The notes: generated by a model from the sequence alone, not told the origin. A stretch of 64,000 bases of DNA from Tanypteryx hageni (GCA_028673005.1 CM054116.1:93082707-93146706), one strand, 5' to 3'; positions 1 to 12,584 are shown, counted from the stretch's first letter. Numbers and translations: made by a program.

Positions 1-1294
1 GAACTATAAGCCTTCTGTCACACACATCGAAGATCATCACGAGGATTCTTAATAAAAGGCTGGAGAAAAAGGCAGAAGAAATAATAGGGGAAGATCAATT
101 CGGTTTCAGAAAAGGACGAGGAACTAGAGATGCTATAGGAGTAGTTAGAATCATATCAGAAAGGGCAATAGAATACAGTCAAGATATCTGCGCATGTTTC
201 GTAGACTGGCAGAAGGCCTTTGATAGAGTAAATTGGGTAAAGTTGATGAAGATATTAAAGGATATAGGTGTAGACTGGAAAGACAGGAGATTGATTAGGA
301 ATCTATATGAGAATCAAGTTGTAAAGGTTAGGTTTGAGAATGTGGACACCTGCGGAATAAATATCGGTAGAGGAGTAAGACAAGGCTGCTGCCTATCGCC
401 AACCCTATTCAATATATATGGAGAAAGTCTAATGCAAGAAGCTTTAGAAGGCACAGGGGATTTCAAAATTGGAGGAAGGATTATAAGAACAGTAAAATAC
501 GCAGATGATCAAGTACTTCTAGCAAGAAAGGAAGAGGAGCTACAAAAAATGATAAATAGACTAGTGATAACAGGTAGAAAATACGGTATGGAAATAAATA
601 CAGAAAAATCCAAGGTCATTCGAATATCGGGTAAAGAAGAGAATCTGAACATAACTATTGGGGGAAAGCCATTAGAACAAGTTTCAGAATATAAATACCT
701 TGGAAGTATCATAACACGAGAGGCAAAATGTACGGATGAGATCAAAACTAGAATAGGAAAAGCAAAAGCGGCTTTCAGGAGAAAGAAACAACTACTTACA
801 GGGAATATAAGGGAAGATACCCGCAAGAAGTTGATAAAATGCTACGTATGGAGTATAGCATTGTATGGGGCAGAAACATGGACGCTAAGGAAAAATGACA
901 TCAAATACTTGGAAAGCTTTGAAATGTGGACTTGGAGGAGAATGCTGAAGATAAAATGGACAGATAGGATGAAAAACGATGAAGTGCTACGAAGAATAGG
1001 AGAGAAGCGAATGATTATACAGACTATCAGAAAGAGGAAGGCTAACTGGGTTGGACATTACATGAGGAGAGAGAGTATGATTAAAGATGTGTTAGAAGGA
1101 AAACTAGATGGGAAAAGGGAAAGAGGTAGGAAAAGGTATCAGCTGATAGACGATTTGAAAGGGAAAGAGAGTTATCAAGATATGAAGAGGACAGCGGAAA
1201 ATAGGAGTATATGGAGAACCAGGTTTAACCATGAATAATCACGGACCTGTCTACGGACAGACTACCTATGATGATGATGATGATATATATATAT
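1..1294 (+). mobile_element. RTE-like non-LTR retrotransposon, 3' end with ATG-repeat tail
   Basis: After the stop codon there are only about 30 bases before a tail of ATG repeats (from about 1268) that runs into a short TA tract. A very short 3'UTR ending in a short-unit microsatellite, instead of poly(A), is usual for RTE-type LINEs. The 3'UTR also holds a small stem, CTGTC-TAC-GGACAG, which could be the RT recognition hairpin (inference). The 5' end is outside the window, so no target-site duplication can be assessed. Confidence 0.8.
3..1238 (+). CDS. RTE-type LINE reverse transcriptase, C-terminal part of ORF (cut by window edge)
   Basis: The product is a reverse transcriptase that would copy element RNA at a nicked genomic target. 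The frame is open from base 3 to the TAA ending at 1238, about 411 residues. An internal ATG at 243 is not the true start, because conserved RT sequence lies upstream of it in the same frame. Motifs in order are QFGFRKGRGT, FVDWQKAFDRV (motif A with the catalytic Asp), RQGCCLSPTLFN (motif B), YADDQVLLA (motif C catalytic pair), a KSK lysine motif and YKYLGSI. A C-terminal stretch with GAETWTLRK, FEMWTWRRMLKI and WVGHYMRR resembles the RTE/BovB type. The endonuclease domain would lie left of the window. No stop or frameshift is visible, so the copy may be young. The clade call rests on remembered family patterns, not on a search. Confidence 0.9.
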   Translation, partial: TISLLSHTSKIITRILNKRLEKKAEEIIGEDQFGFRKGRGTRDAIGVVRIISERAIEYSQDICACFVDWQKAFDRVNWVKLMKILKDIGVDWKDRRLIRNLYENQVVKVRFENVDTCGINIGRGVRQGCCLSPTLFNIYGESLMQEALEGTGDFKIGGRIIRTVKYADDQVLLARKEEELQKMINRLVITGRKYGMEINTEKSKVIRISGKEENLNITIGGKPLEQVSEYKYLGSIITREAKCTDEIKTRIGKAKAAFRRKKQLLTGNIREDTRKKLIKCYVWSIALYGAETWTLRKNDIKYLESFEMWTWRRMLKIKWTDRMKNDEVLRRIGEKRMIIQTIRKRKANWVGHYMRRESMIKDVLEGKLDGKRERGRKRYQLIDDLKGKESYQDMKRTAENRSIWRTRFNHE

Positions 1295-1309
1295 TAACTA
1301 AAGGAAAAG

Positions 1310-1545
1310 AAAAGGTAGTGATGAGGGTGGCAACAAGGTGTTGAGGGAAGCCCAGCGGACACTCACCAAGTTGAGGACCAAGCTGGCAGGCTGCTGGGGG
1401 CGTCGAAGAGACACGTAAAACACACGAACACAAAAACACACGCAAGCTTATCGGGCCTATGCCCTTCTTCAGCGAAAGAGTAACGTAAAGTGACACACTG
1501 GGCGGGGAATGACAGGGTGATGTGGGAAGGTTGATGATTGGAGGA
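1310..1545 (-). mobile_element. Possible Penelope-like element terminus (second family)
   Basis: Read on the minus strand, this stretch contains CTGAAGA, a stem GGGC/GCCC, then GATAAGCTTG (around 1443-1470). This resembles the hammerhead-type core seen at PLE ends (CTGANGA, stem II, GAAA), with the last box mutated to GATA. The surrounding text also looks like PLE terminal repeats, but no coding part is present. It could instead be unrelated DNA with a chance match. Confidence 0.35.
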
Positions 1546-1553
1546 GGTAGGGA

Positions 1554-1554
<1 letters not shown>

Positions 1555-1597
<43 letters not shown>
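1555..1597. repeat. (TA)n microsatellite
   Basis: About 21 uninterrupted TA dinucleotides. Confidence 0.97.
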
Positions 1598-1601
<4 letters not shown>

Positions 1602-1765
1602 CTTCCATTAATAATGATATGTTTAGAAAGGAATCACTCCTATAGAAGACATAAGAACTTATCGTCAATAATTTCAGCTAATTATGCTGTGTCTTTCTGA
1701 ACTCCTGACTCTCGATCTATGATTTCCTACCTACAAATCTAAACATTATTTCTTCATCATATTAA

Positions 1766-1881
1766 TATATTATATTATATATTATATATTATATATTATA
1801 TATTATATATTATATATTATATATTATATATTATATATTATATATTATATATTATATATTATATATTATATATTATATATA
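1766..1881. repeat. Heptanucleotide AT satellite (TTATATA)n
   Basis: About 15 near-perfect copies of a 7-base unit made only of A and T (TATATAT followed by TA phase shifts). It is distinct from the TA microsatellite just upstream. Confidence 0.95.
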
Positions 1882-2990
1882 TTTAAAACCCTATCCCACG
1901 TTTATTTCGGTTTCTCTCGACTACCCTCGCGAAATTATTTCGTATCCTAAATAAAAATATATCAATGAATATTGACAATAGATAATTTATTAGGATATAA
2001 ATGTATTTACCCAATGATTATTATTTTTATTATTAACTCATTAATAGTAATAATTGGAAATAGAACAAATTAGTCACATGTTTACAGCTAGAATAATAAT
2101 CTCATTTATAAAATGATTTTTTTATATAAATAGGCGTCATATATTTTTAAATCTCAAGGCGAAATCGTTGATTTTCGAGTCAGCAGGCGCTGCAAAAGTG
2201 TATTTTATCTACTTATATATGTGCATATATGATATTATGGTCTCGATAACATTATTAGCTAAATTTATTAAGGATCCAATCTGTATATTTTTAGAGCGAA
2301 CGCTTTACAAGCTAATATAATTATATTAGTAAAAGTGTGAAATATATTTTTAAATTACATTAAATTTTAATGCAATCAAATTAGTTTGTTTAAAATAATA
2401 TGCGTCACGATCAATCTATGTCCATACTCTAACGATTATTTATGAGTAAATTAATTATATCCAACTCAAATTTCTAATAGATCATTCGAACTGAGGTAAA
2501 TATGGATATACATATTGATATTATTAGAAATTTCCCAGGAATTAAAAAAATAAATAAAATCATACTCTTACTGCGCATTTGATAAATACTTCAGCGCTAC
2601 AGCGAGTTCCGGGGGAAGAATGTGTGTTCCCCTGGCAGGTGCGAACTAAATCGAAGCAAATCCCATCTCGAGTTTAAGGAAAGTGCAACCACATAAAACC
2701 CACTCCAGCCCGACATGTAAGAGCCTTCTAGTATCTATCCAAATCCGTTTCGAATGAACAGAGCGCGGAAGAAGTTTTCCGCTCTAATCGTAAGATTACG
2801 TTTTGCACCTTGCATAAAGAGGCGACCTATTCAAGTTTGGATTAATTATGGCTTGGGAAAACCCTATCGGGAACCTGCTCTCCTTACAGATTCTTTCCCT
2901 GTAACTGTTGTTTTCTTTCTTCTATCTTCCGGGTGTTCATACGTTGCTATTTTCTGTAACCCTCTTTCCTTAACTTCTCGTTTTCATCTT
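1882..2990. other. AT-rich intergenic DNA
   Basis: No gene, RNA or element end seen. The segment 2125-2200 weakly resembles the short dispersed sequence at 9806 and 52148. Confidence 0.6.
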
Positions 2991-3009
2991 CCACATTTCC
3001 TTTTATTCG

Positions 3010-3845
3010 TCCACCTCACTCTCTCTCCCCTCCTTCCTTTCCCTCCCTCTTCCTCTCCCTCTCTCCCCCTTCCATCTCTCCCCCTTCCATCTCTCCCCCT
3101 TCCCTCTCTCCCCCTTCCCTCTCTCCCCCTTCCCTCTCCTCCTTCCCTCTCTCTCTCTTCTCTCTCTCTCTTCCCTCTCTCTCTCTCTCCCCTCACGCTC
3201 CCTTCCCTCTCTCTATCCCCTTCCCTCTCTGCCTCCACTTCCCCCTCTCTCCCCCTTCCCCCACTCTCACCTTCTCTCTCCCCCCTTCCCTCTCTCTCTC
3301 CCATTCCCTCTCTTTCTCCCCTTCCCTCTCTCTCCCCTTCCCTCTCTCTCTCTCCCCTTCCCTCTCTCTCCCCTACCCTCTCTCTCCCCTACCCTCTCTC
3401 TCCCCTACCCTCTCTCTCCCCTACCCTCTCTCTCCCCTACCCTCTCTCTCCCCTACCCTCTCAATCCCCTACCCTCTCTCTCCCCTACCCTCTCTCTTCC
3501 CTACCCTCTCTCTCCCCTACCCTCTCTCTCCCCTACCCTCTCTCTCTCCCATTCCCTCTCTCTCTCCCCTTCCCTCTCACTCTCCTTCCCTCCCTCTCTC
3601 TCCCCTTCCCTCTCTCTCTCCTTCCCTCCCTCTCTCTCCCCTTCCCTCTCTCTCTCCCCCTTCCCTCTCTCTCTCTCCCCCTTCCCTCTCTCTCTCTCTC
3701 CCCCTTCCCTCCCTCTCTCTCTCCCCCTTCCCTCCCTCTTTCTCCCCTTCTCTCTCCTTCCATCTTCTCTCCTCCTTCCCTCTCTCCCTCTCATCTCTCT
3801 CCTTATCTCTCCCCTTATCTCTCTCCCCTTCTCTGTTCCCATTCA
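3010..3845. repeat. Pyrimidine (CT/CCCT) minisatellite block
   Basis: About 830 bases of almost pure pyrimidine. From about 3365 to 3545 an 18-base unit, CTCTCTCTCCCCTACCCT, repeats roughly ten times with little change. The flanks are looser CT/CCTTCCCT mixtures. The long open frames here on both strands encode Ser/Leu/Pro or Arg/Glu/Gly repeats and are by-products of composition. Confidence 0.95.
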
Positions 3846-6800
3846 TCCTGTCTCTCCCTCCTTTCGCTTCAGTCTTCCTACGTCTTTCTCATTTCTTTCT
3901 TCCTTTCCTTGCCTCTCTACACTTCCTTCCATCCTCCCTTCCGCCTCCCTTCTCATCTATTTATTCGTATCTTCCACTCTGGTTTCCTCATAACTCTCAC
4001 CTACCTCATTTCTCACTCTTTTCTCACTCTCTTTCGCCCCCTTCTCATCTCCTATTTCCGTCTTATCCCCTTGCCCCTCTTCCACACTATATTTTACCAT
4101 CTCTATTCTTAGACTTTTTCAATCCCTCTCTCTGTTTGCCCTCCTATGCTAAAACGCACTGCCCAGACTCGCGCACTCTACCGACCGTCTTTTCCTTCCA
4201 TTTCTCACCCTACTCCCTCCCTCTCTCGTGCTTTCTCTTCACGTTCCGGATCGATATTTCCTGCTTGCAAGATTTTAACAGATCGCGGAGACCGACCGGT
4301 AGAATGGGGTTCTTGAGACAACACGCGATGCGGGTAAACGGGGGATTTTATATTCGTGTGTGTGTGCAAGAGAAAGAGAGAGGGAGAGAGAAAAAGAACG
4401 AAGTGCTTTGTAGAAAAGATGAAAGAGGGAGAGAAGGGAAACGGAGAGAACTGGATAAGAAAGGAGGATGGCGATTAAGAAGAAGATTGTGGGGAAGGAG
4501 AGAAAGAGGTTGGCCGAGGCTGAAGCGAAAAGAGGAAGGTGGGGTAAATGAATGAGAAACGTAAGGGAAAGGAGGGAATGAAACAGGAAGTGGTGGGAGG
4601 GGAAAATGGAATCGGATAATAGGGAAGGAAATAGCGGAGAAACTTATGAAGGGGAGGAGAAGCGATGTTTGGAAGTTAATAGAGGCAGACCTAAGCGGAA
4701 AGGACGGCGGAGAAAAAGGATGGAGAGAGAGAGAGAGTGGTAAGGAAAAAAGGGAGGGATAATAGAACGAATTAGTGGTATGTAAGGGCTGCGGGTGCAA
4801 GGAAACAAACAGAGCATAATGAAAGTAAATGGTTTTGGGAGGGCGGGCACGAAGGAGTGATAGGATTTTATTTTGGCCGAGATGACAGAGGGCGGCGGGA
4901 GTGGGTGGAATGTGGAACGAGGACGGGTTGCCTTTAAGTGAGAGGAAACGGGAAATGGAAAAGCAATCTATGAAGAAGTTCGAGAGCGGAACGAGATCAA
5001 CAGCCCGGTAAAGCGTTTTGTAGGTGGGATGCCGTTTTACTGCAGTCGAGATACTTCGCTAAGTATTTATGTTTTTATCCGAGCTGTTACATATACGTAG
5101 CACACTATAGGGTGCGTGCGTGTTTATCCAAGTATGCTAAAGTGTTCATAGATGTGTACTCATTTTTGTACGTGTGACTGTAATGCAACGAAAACGAAAC
5201 AAGTAAGGAAATAGCTGCTGAAGCAGACGGTATATGGCGGTTATTTCGAATAAGAATTTTAGACAGGCAGACGGACAGACCGAGAAAACGTGTACGAGAC
5301 GTGTATAAAGAGACAGAATACTGAATCGATTGGCGAAAAAACGAAGTCTCTATCTGCTTTCGTTTAGGAGGAATTAGCGCATCAGGCAGACAGATTGACA
5401 AACTGAATGCATAAGGATTTTTTTTAAACCACTAATGATGAAAAGTAAGAATTTCAGTAACATACTTTCACTTCAAATATTCCCATATCTAACGATTAAA
5501 TTAATCGTTGGAGCTGGAGCTGGAAACGGTCGAATAATTAATTAAGAGAGCAAGTATCGATAAAAAAATGATGAATGAAATTCGATTAAACGTTAGCGTC
5601 TCGCGAAAAAAATTACTGTTTATAATATTGCCGGAGAATTATAGCCACATTTCGGCCATTTCCATTTAGAATGTGTTTTATCGTTTTACGACTGGACGAT
5701 AAACTAGAAACCAGTTATTCTAAGGATTTGAACGGTCGGCAGAAGAGATAAACTGTAATTAATTAAAAAATCTTTCCAGTGCCATCTATTTATCTCCATT
5801 TATTCCACGGAATCTGTGCCATGTGTGTACAAACTTCTTTCATCCTGTCATGTATGAGGGTTTTTCCCAAGCGCTTCATCCGAACCAAAATGGATATTAA
5901 CGCTTAAATTCATGATCGGCAATTTCTGTCTGATTAAGATGTTTGAGCAATTATCTTACAGAACCTCCTCGCTCTAGGTCCTCTCCCCTCGTAATTCCAC
6001 TCGCACTCCCTCTGTAAACTCCAATTTCCCCTCTTCAAATCTCTGTTATGTCTCTCTCTCTCTCTACCTATGCATGCCTTTGTTTGTCTTTACCGTATCC
6101 CCTTTGCGATGAACGAGAGAGAAAGTGAAAGATTATTCCTCCTCTCTCTCTCTTTCAAGAGGCGCAGGAGACGCCTCGAACAACTCTCGAACCGGAGTCT
6201 CCAAAATACCTCCCTCATGCACCTTACTTCCTTCTTTCCCTCCCCCTATCTCCCTTCCTCCTCCACACCGAACCTGTTGCATCCTCAGGAGAATTCGAGG
6301 GAGTTCTCCTTCGTTAGCCCCCTGTTAGAATCTTTTGGGGTTCCTCCACTCCTGTGTCTCTCTCTCTCTCTTCGGTCGAAAGCGGGTTCTGCTGATAAAG
6401 GTGCTTTTCCCTTGCGAAAGGCATAGCAATGGGAGGTAGGGTGAGTTTTGAAGCAAAGGTTGAGGGACCGTGAAATCTTCTGCGTGCGATAGGGTTGCGA
6501 AACGGTTTCCTTCGTTAATGGGAGGAGAAGGGGATTAGTCCCGAATTTGACGTCGACATCGCCATTTATACCGTACGAAAGGAGGCTCATCCGGTGCAAA
6601 TAACCCCCTTATTATTTAGGACTCGGTATGAAATTATGTGAGCCGAAAAATTCTTACGTCTTTTTGAATCTTTTTATGCGGACATACAGAAATGTGACGG
6701 CAATACCGTAATTAGATATCGTTTAAAATCCCTCAATACCTGTATGTTAGCCCGAGAGAGTAGAAATATGCAGGCGCTAAGATTTCAGATCTGTGAAATA

Positions 6801-9494
6801 GACCTTAGTGCGTCTTAAAAGGGATCTCAACAAATAAACTGTATTTAGGCTACGTACGACATAACCTTTGAAGTTTATCGATCGAATTTTTATCGCATCA
6901 ATTTTGAAAGTATAACCTTTCTTCGATGTTTAATTAGTGCCATCTTGTAATCGTGATTTACGATAAAGCTACTCGGTGATAAATGTACACGGTTCTCTTT
7001 CGGACACACGGAAGAAGTTAAAGGGTTAAAAGGCGATCATGTCGAAATTGCTTTCGAGGACGCCGCAATGTAAAGATGCAAATTCGATCGCGCCACCTGA
7101 CGAGAAGAAAGATAAGAGAGGCTTTAGGGATAAGCGCGGGGAAGTTATATTCTCATTAACTACTTTTGTTTTCTCTTGCCCTTAAAATTCAGAAGATGAT
7201 AGCCGGATGGTAATCTTCGACAGAAAAAAGTCTCTCCGCACAGGAAAAATCGATTCAATAAGGCTGAAGCTTCCCTGAACCTCGCATTTGCCTCGTACGA
7301 GTACTGGAGGAAAAACGAATGAAAATGTCAAGAAAATGTCGCACGAAATCGATTAATTCCTCTGGGAATGTTAGCTTAAATCGTTTGGAAGATAAGACTT
7401 TCCCGAGATCTCCGATCCCTATAAAGCACGCAAAAATTTAACCACTGGTGGCGTTAATGTTCTAAACTCGAAGAGAAGAGATTGAGGGGTGGAGATCGGT
7501 AAACCATCCCGGCGCAGCGCCTCTGATACGTATAAAATCCGCACAGAATAGAAAAAGCCAAGGAAACGTCAGCGAAAAGGGGAAGTTGCTAGAGAGAAAG
7601 AGATAGGGAGAAAGGGATGGGAGTACTAAATTATTCTTCGTTAGTGTGTATCGCATCGGTTAGAAAATTAAATAAACTTCTCGTAATTTTTTCTCTCTCT
7701 TAGGCGTCGGTAGAAAACGGGGTCAAGAGAAAGCAACTCCAAACGACGGCCTCACTTATCGATCACCGATCAATGGATAGGGGACTTTGTGGGTGGAGGG
7801 GGAGGAAGGGCTTAACGGGACCGGACGCGATAAGGTCTCTATTTTAAGTCGGTGACCAATATCGTAATTTTCGCCAATTTCTGCCTAGCGTGGATGTTTT
7901 CGGAGGGCCCTCTTTCGGGTCGGATTCACCACCACCTAGCCCAGAACCAACTCAAGACTCTTATTCATAAGTGGTCGTTGCTATTTCCTCCGATGGAGTC
8001 GACCTAACGGCCACAAATGTTGTATTCGTAAGTCCACCGCTCTAAAGGAATGGGTGCGTATTTTTGTGTTTGGAATATTCATTATCGAATAAAAGTAGGC
8101 TACTGAGAAAACGATAGCGTGTTGGGGGACTGATTCATTCGTGTAGCGTTTTTCTCGTGATAAATTGTCAGTTTAAGTACCAGCTTACAATGATTATATG
8201 CCATAAAAATTGGGGGAAATTACTTACCGAGAGGTTAGATTTAGATTTGTATCTTGCATTTTCAATACACGTAAGTTTACAAGCGGTTTGACGAGTCTTG
8301 TTTTTAGTGCTGACATAGGCGATACAAAACTAAATGAAGACAGCGCGATATATTCCATAAATTAGAATATTATGTTGTTTTAACTCAAATAGTCTGATAC
8401 ACTTGCACGTTCTTATTTTTATAATATTCATCATCTTATAAATTTTGCATCGAAACGTATGGAAGTTATCTTAACTGGCATTTATTTGTTAGGAGCAAGA
8501 AAGATACGTCAATTATAGTTATTTACTATAGTGAAGCTGTTTACTGAGTTGCTTCCTTTCTCATTCGTTACGTCATGAGTCGATTTAGCAAGCTTGAATC
8601 TTCTATTGTCAGTTTCATTGTAATTTACGAGTTGCCTTCGGCATGAGAGGGCCGCATTAAACATCGAATGCAAAAATATGCGTACTTAAAATGTTCATGC
8701 AATACTACGTTGAATTTTTAAAAGTGCATTTCAAGGGTTAGTTTAAAATATTAAAGTTTAGCAAATGTTTAAAGAAAACACATTATAGGATAAAATTTTC
8801 TCGGTCGTTCTAGTTAAAAAAACATTTCCCTTAATTCTATCTCCTCCGGGGAATGAACTCCGTCCAACTATTAGCCCACGCGAGAGACATGCATTAATAA
8901 GGTCCGCTTCCCCCTTGGCGCCATCCCATCCTTGCCTCAAAACAAAGCCCATTTCCTTCGCAAGAATTAAGTTACCGCCTTGGATATTCATTACACTAAT
9001 TGCTGAAATCTACGGACGTTTTAATGTTTCACTGCGGATTAATCATTCCCGGTGGCGAGACGAGTGGGAGGGATAGGAAAGGGGGAAGAGGGAGGGAGAG
9101 GAATGGAGGAGAGAGAGAAATATGCATAAGGTGAGAGGATGAGCACTGCCGCCCTTCGCCGAAATATAAAGGAGAGGCAAGCAGTAAGCGAGTAACAGGA
9201 AGAAATAGGGCCCACGAGAAGGGTGAGACGAGTATAAATAATTGAAACGAAAAGGAAAAATTTGCTTCAGGAAAACCATAAGAGAAATGTAAGTGCATTT
9301 CAGAAAAGGGTAAATTGCAAGAGCACTAAATGTCGCAAATATAAAATAAGCGTAACTGTTTTAAATAGCCGTATTTTTTTCTTTTTTTTAAGTGGGTAAT
9401 ATTGCTGAACCATATTGTTTGCAAATTTACGAACTATATTTCTGCAATAGCTGTATAAAGGTTGGGAAAACAACATGTGCATTACACTTACAAA
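3846..9494. other. Intergenic region, no recognised gene
   Basis: It holds pyrimidine-rich DNA to about 4250, purine-rich DNA at 4360-4780, a short pyrimidine patch at 6040-6380 and otherwise mixed sequence. The ORFs here lack recognisable domains and look like chance frames. The tract 7700-8000 is more GC-rich and non-repetitive than its surroundings, without an identifiable function. Confidence 0.55.
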
Positions 9495-9508
9495 GCAGCC
9501 GTCAACAG

Positions 9509-9717
9509 AGCCGGCCCCCTGTTTGTGTGGTTTGAGGAGACCGCGCTAAGTCAGCGTTCCGTCCTTCGGAAGGGACATTAAGTCGTTGGCCCCGTAGGTG
9601 CTCTTCGTTAAGAGTAGGCTAATGCCGGCACCGGGTTTTCCTCTTTCCTTGTGAGCGTGTTCGGTGTGGAAGGCTATAATCATCCAAGAGGTTTATTAGC
9701 CAAAAATGCACACGCAC
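9509..9717 (+). mobile_element. tRNA-derived SINE, 5'-truncated copy
   Basis: It matches the body of the full-length SINE at 23386-23689, including GAGGAGACCGCG, TCCTTCGGAAGGGAC and TGCCGGCACCGGGTTTTCCT, but lacks the tRNA-like head. It is flanked by a 14-base duplication, GCAGCCGTCAACAG at 9495-9508 and GCAGCCGTCACCAG at 9718-9731 (13 of 14 identical). This shows a target-primed insertion that stopped before the 5' end was copied. Confidence 0.88.
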
Positions 9718-9805
9718 GCAGCCGTCACCAGTGGTCATTCGCGTATAGTACTCTTAATTGATGAGGGCTGTTTTCAGCCAAAATACGCAAATGGTTTGCC
9801 AATCT

Positions 9806-9876
9806 TTTTATGGCTATAGGGGAGACGTAGTTTTTTAATTTCATTTCAGCCATAAGGCGAGATCGATGATTTTTAG
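9806..9876 (+). repeat. Short dispersed sequence with inner ATGGCT/AGCCAT arms
   Basis: About 70 bases, roughly three-quarters identical by eye to 52148-52218. Both contain TTTTTATGGCT, then ATTTCAGCCATA and GGCGAG. The ATGGCT and AGCCAT arms could pair. Class unknown. Confidence 0.45.
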
Positions 9877-9879
9877 TCT

Positions 9880-11355
9880 AACGCATGTAATTTAGAAAAA
9901 AATTACAGTGACGCGGTGGGAAAACGTGAGAGAAAATTTTTCCTCGGAGGAAAGCTATTCTTAACGAGAAGGAAAATACGCAGAGATTTCTAAACCTATA
10001 TTACTATATTATATAGGAATATTAGGTAAATTGGAAGTTCTAATTTACAGACATTGCCCAAAATTATATCTGGATGATGAATTAGTAAAATGTCATGATA
10101 AATCTAACAAAAATCCGTCAAGTGATTCAAGAGATTAAAGGCGCGACAGAAAGACGAGACGTGCCCATAAGGCGACTCGCTGCTATCGCTTCGCTGATAT
10201 AAAGCGCTTAAAATGAAATTTTAACTACAGGCGCCACTTCAGAAGAAAGCAGTACAAAATACGAGATATTGTTGGAAAGGGTGCAAAAATATTCTCGGCC
10301 GCAAATTTTCAGAGTTCAACGTTGAAAAAAAATTGGCGAAAAGTGAAACTACGTGGTTTCATTCGATGGGTGAATTTCGCGTTTCTTCCATTCAGGTTTT
10401 GGGTGAGATGGAACAACGGCACGAGGCCATGACTCAACAAACTGTAACCGAACCGGGAAAAAGTCGTTCTTCCGTAAAACGCATCCGGAATCGGAATGAA
10501 TCTTTTAAACTCCGGAGAAGGGATGGCAAAAAATGATCCCCCGAAAAAAATCCCGTGGGTACACTCCGTCGCATTCTGTTCCGTCTCTCCCAATGGATAG
10601 TTGTTCTTTATGGTTCTTTATGCTCGGCGCTTAAGTCGAGTTTTAACGGATGATAAAATAAATCGAGGGTAGTTAAACGGTGAAAAATGGTACTATAGAT
10701 GAAACGAGCGTCTTTTATTAGGTCGCGACCTAATAACGGTTGTGATTACTATCTCGGATTTTATTATCGGGGAACTTTTGCTTAAACCGCTCTTTGAGAT
10801 CAGATACAAAATGGACGCCGTAGTCTTTCTTGCTGAATTTGTCATCTCTTCATGGAAAATTATTGGCTTTAATGACAAACTAATGAAAAGGTTTATTAAT
10901 ATAATCATTTTAATAACTAATCTATGGTGAAAAGAGGACAAGGTGAATTTAAGTATGTTGTTTTCCGAAAAATTAATTTTACTAGACGAGGTCTAACTTT
11001 AGCTCAGACGACCAAGAAAAATTATGATGTGTGGGCTCTTAAAAAGGATTACAACCAATAAATAAACAACATTATTGCTACATAATGGAAAACCGCTGTC
11101 CCTGTCTTTCCCTTCGATCCCTAATGGTATGTAATGGTGCGACATTGCTTTCCTCCCCTGCTTTGTCAGAGCTCAAGTTGGATTTCAGATAATATAGCGC
11201 ATACTAATGGATATTTTTTAAAGGTAAAAATGAACCACAGTAATCAAAATAAGGCATGGTGAGCAATAAATTTATTTCAGTGGTCGCAACACGCTGAAGT
11301 TGTATAGAAATTATTTCACACACTTTCACCACTGGAGTTAAAAAAATAACCTGCT
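9880..11355. other. Intergenic DNA
   Basis: Nothing recognised on either strand. The ORFs at 10309-10593 and 10693-10941 have no familiar motif. Confidence 0.55.
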
Positions 11356-11361
11356 ATCGTA

Positions 11362-12303
11362 TATCTACATCTACATCTACAAGTTACCCTGCAATTCACC
11401 AAGTTGGTGGGTGGCAGGGGGTGCAATGCACCAAATCCTACCTAAAGATTGCCTAACGCAATTCGAAATTTCCTATTGTGATCTCTTATTGTCCTCGGAA
11501 AGAACGAGCCTAGATAACGCTCCGTCCTACAATCGATCTCACGTATTTTATCGTCTCGATCATTTCTACCTATATACGTCGGTGCCACAATTATTCCCAC
11601 TACCTCCTCTTTTAGACATTCTGACCTATATTTCTCTAGAAGTTTCAACCTTGAGTGCAATCTACGGTCCTCCAGTGATACCCAGTTCAAATCGCTCAAT
11701 AAAGAGGTGACGCTTTCCTTATGTTCGTACTTTTGTTTTACAAATCTGGCTGCTCTGCGCTGTACTCTTTCTAGTTGAATTATGTGTCCCTTCTCGTACG
11801 GATCCCATATGCTCGCTGCGTATTCCACTTGTGGTCTTACCAGTGATAAGTAGCATGTTTCGCGTACTTTCTCTGTAGTGTTCCGTACTATTCTACCTAT
11901 GAATGCCAGTTTCTTGTTGGCCGCGCCTATAACTCGACGAATGTGCATGTCCCACGAAAGATCTCGACAAATGGTTACTCCTAAATATTTTACATACTCA
12001 GCTTGTCGAATACTCATTTCATCTATTTTATATTCGAAACCTAAATCTTTGTTCTTACTTTTCCAGAACGTGACTGCGGCACATTTAGTATAATTAATTT
12101 CGATTTGCCATTCTTTGCACCACGCTGAAATGGCTCTTAAGTCTTCACACAGAGACTGATGGTCCTCCTGATTTTTTATTTCTTTATATAGAACGGTGTC
12201 ATCGGCGAAAAGCCTAATTTTACTACGAACAACCGAGCACATATCATTTACATAGATTAAGAAGAGCAGAGGGCCCAATACACTTCCCTGAGGAACCTGC
12301 ACT
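11362..12303 (-). mobile_element. CR1/L2-like LINE, 5'-truncated, with CTACAT-repeat tail
   Basis: On the plus strand the left edge shows three CTACAT units (11365-11382), then a conserved block with TTACCCTGCAATTCACC and GTGGGTGGCAGGGGGTGCAA before the RT stop. On the element's own strand this reads as a short 3'UTR ending in TAGATG repeats. The hexamer tail plus the GCAA..CACC..GGCAGGGGG block is familiar from abundant arthropod LINE 3' ends. No clear target-site duplication was found, and the 5' boundary near 12303 is defined only by loss of coding similarity. Confidence 0.85.
11442..12302 (-). pseudogene. CR1/L2-like LINE reverse transcriptase, 5'-truncated
   Basis: This is the C-terminal 287 codons of a LINE reverse transcriptase on the minus strand. 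It begins abruptly at RT motif B (QGSVLGPLLFLIYVND), so the apparent GTG start at 12302 is a truncation point. The catalytic FADD follows at about residue 33, then a thumb region with EYVKYLGVTI and SWDMHI. The family-typical C-terminus has RPQVEYAASIWDP, a run like QLERVQRRAARFV, and SFFPRTIRDHN near the end. The frame is open to its stop, but motif A, the fingers, the endonuclease and ORF1 are all missing, so it cannot be active. The pattern suits CR1/L2 or Jockey-superfamily elements of arthropods; clade placement needs a search. Confidence 0.88.
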
Positions 12304-12584
12304 GCCTATATTTTTTTTAATGCCAAGATTTGAAAGAAAGAAGTAAAAGCTTGCTGGCGAGATAGGAAACCTGCAGAACGAGAGAATCTAAAAAAAGAGA
12401 AAAATATGAGGATCGAGTGGAAAAATGCATTAACGACCAAATACGTCTATGGCGATGAGTGGAGTGGGAAACCGATCGTTGTAGGGAACAGAATACACAT
12501 ACGTGCATATCGTAGGTTAAGGCCTCGGTCGAAATGCGGAAAGGACGAGAGCGAGCAGACCAGAGGGCGCCCTTTCCCACTCCT

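Noticed and set aside
2754..4112. 452-residue open frame, plus strand
   Set aside because: It is Ser/Leu/Pro repeat translated from a CT minisatellite, with frames open on both strands for the same reason.
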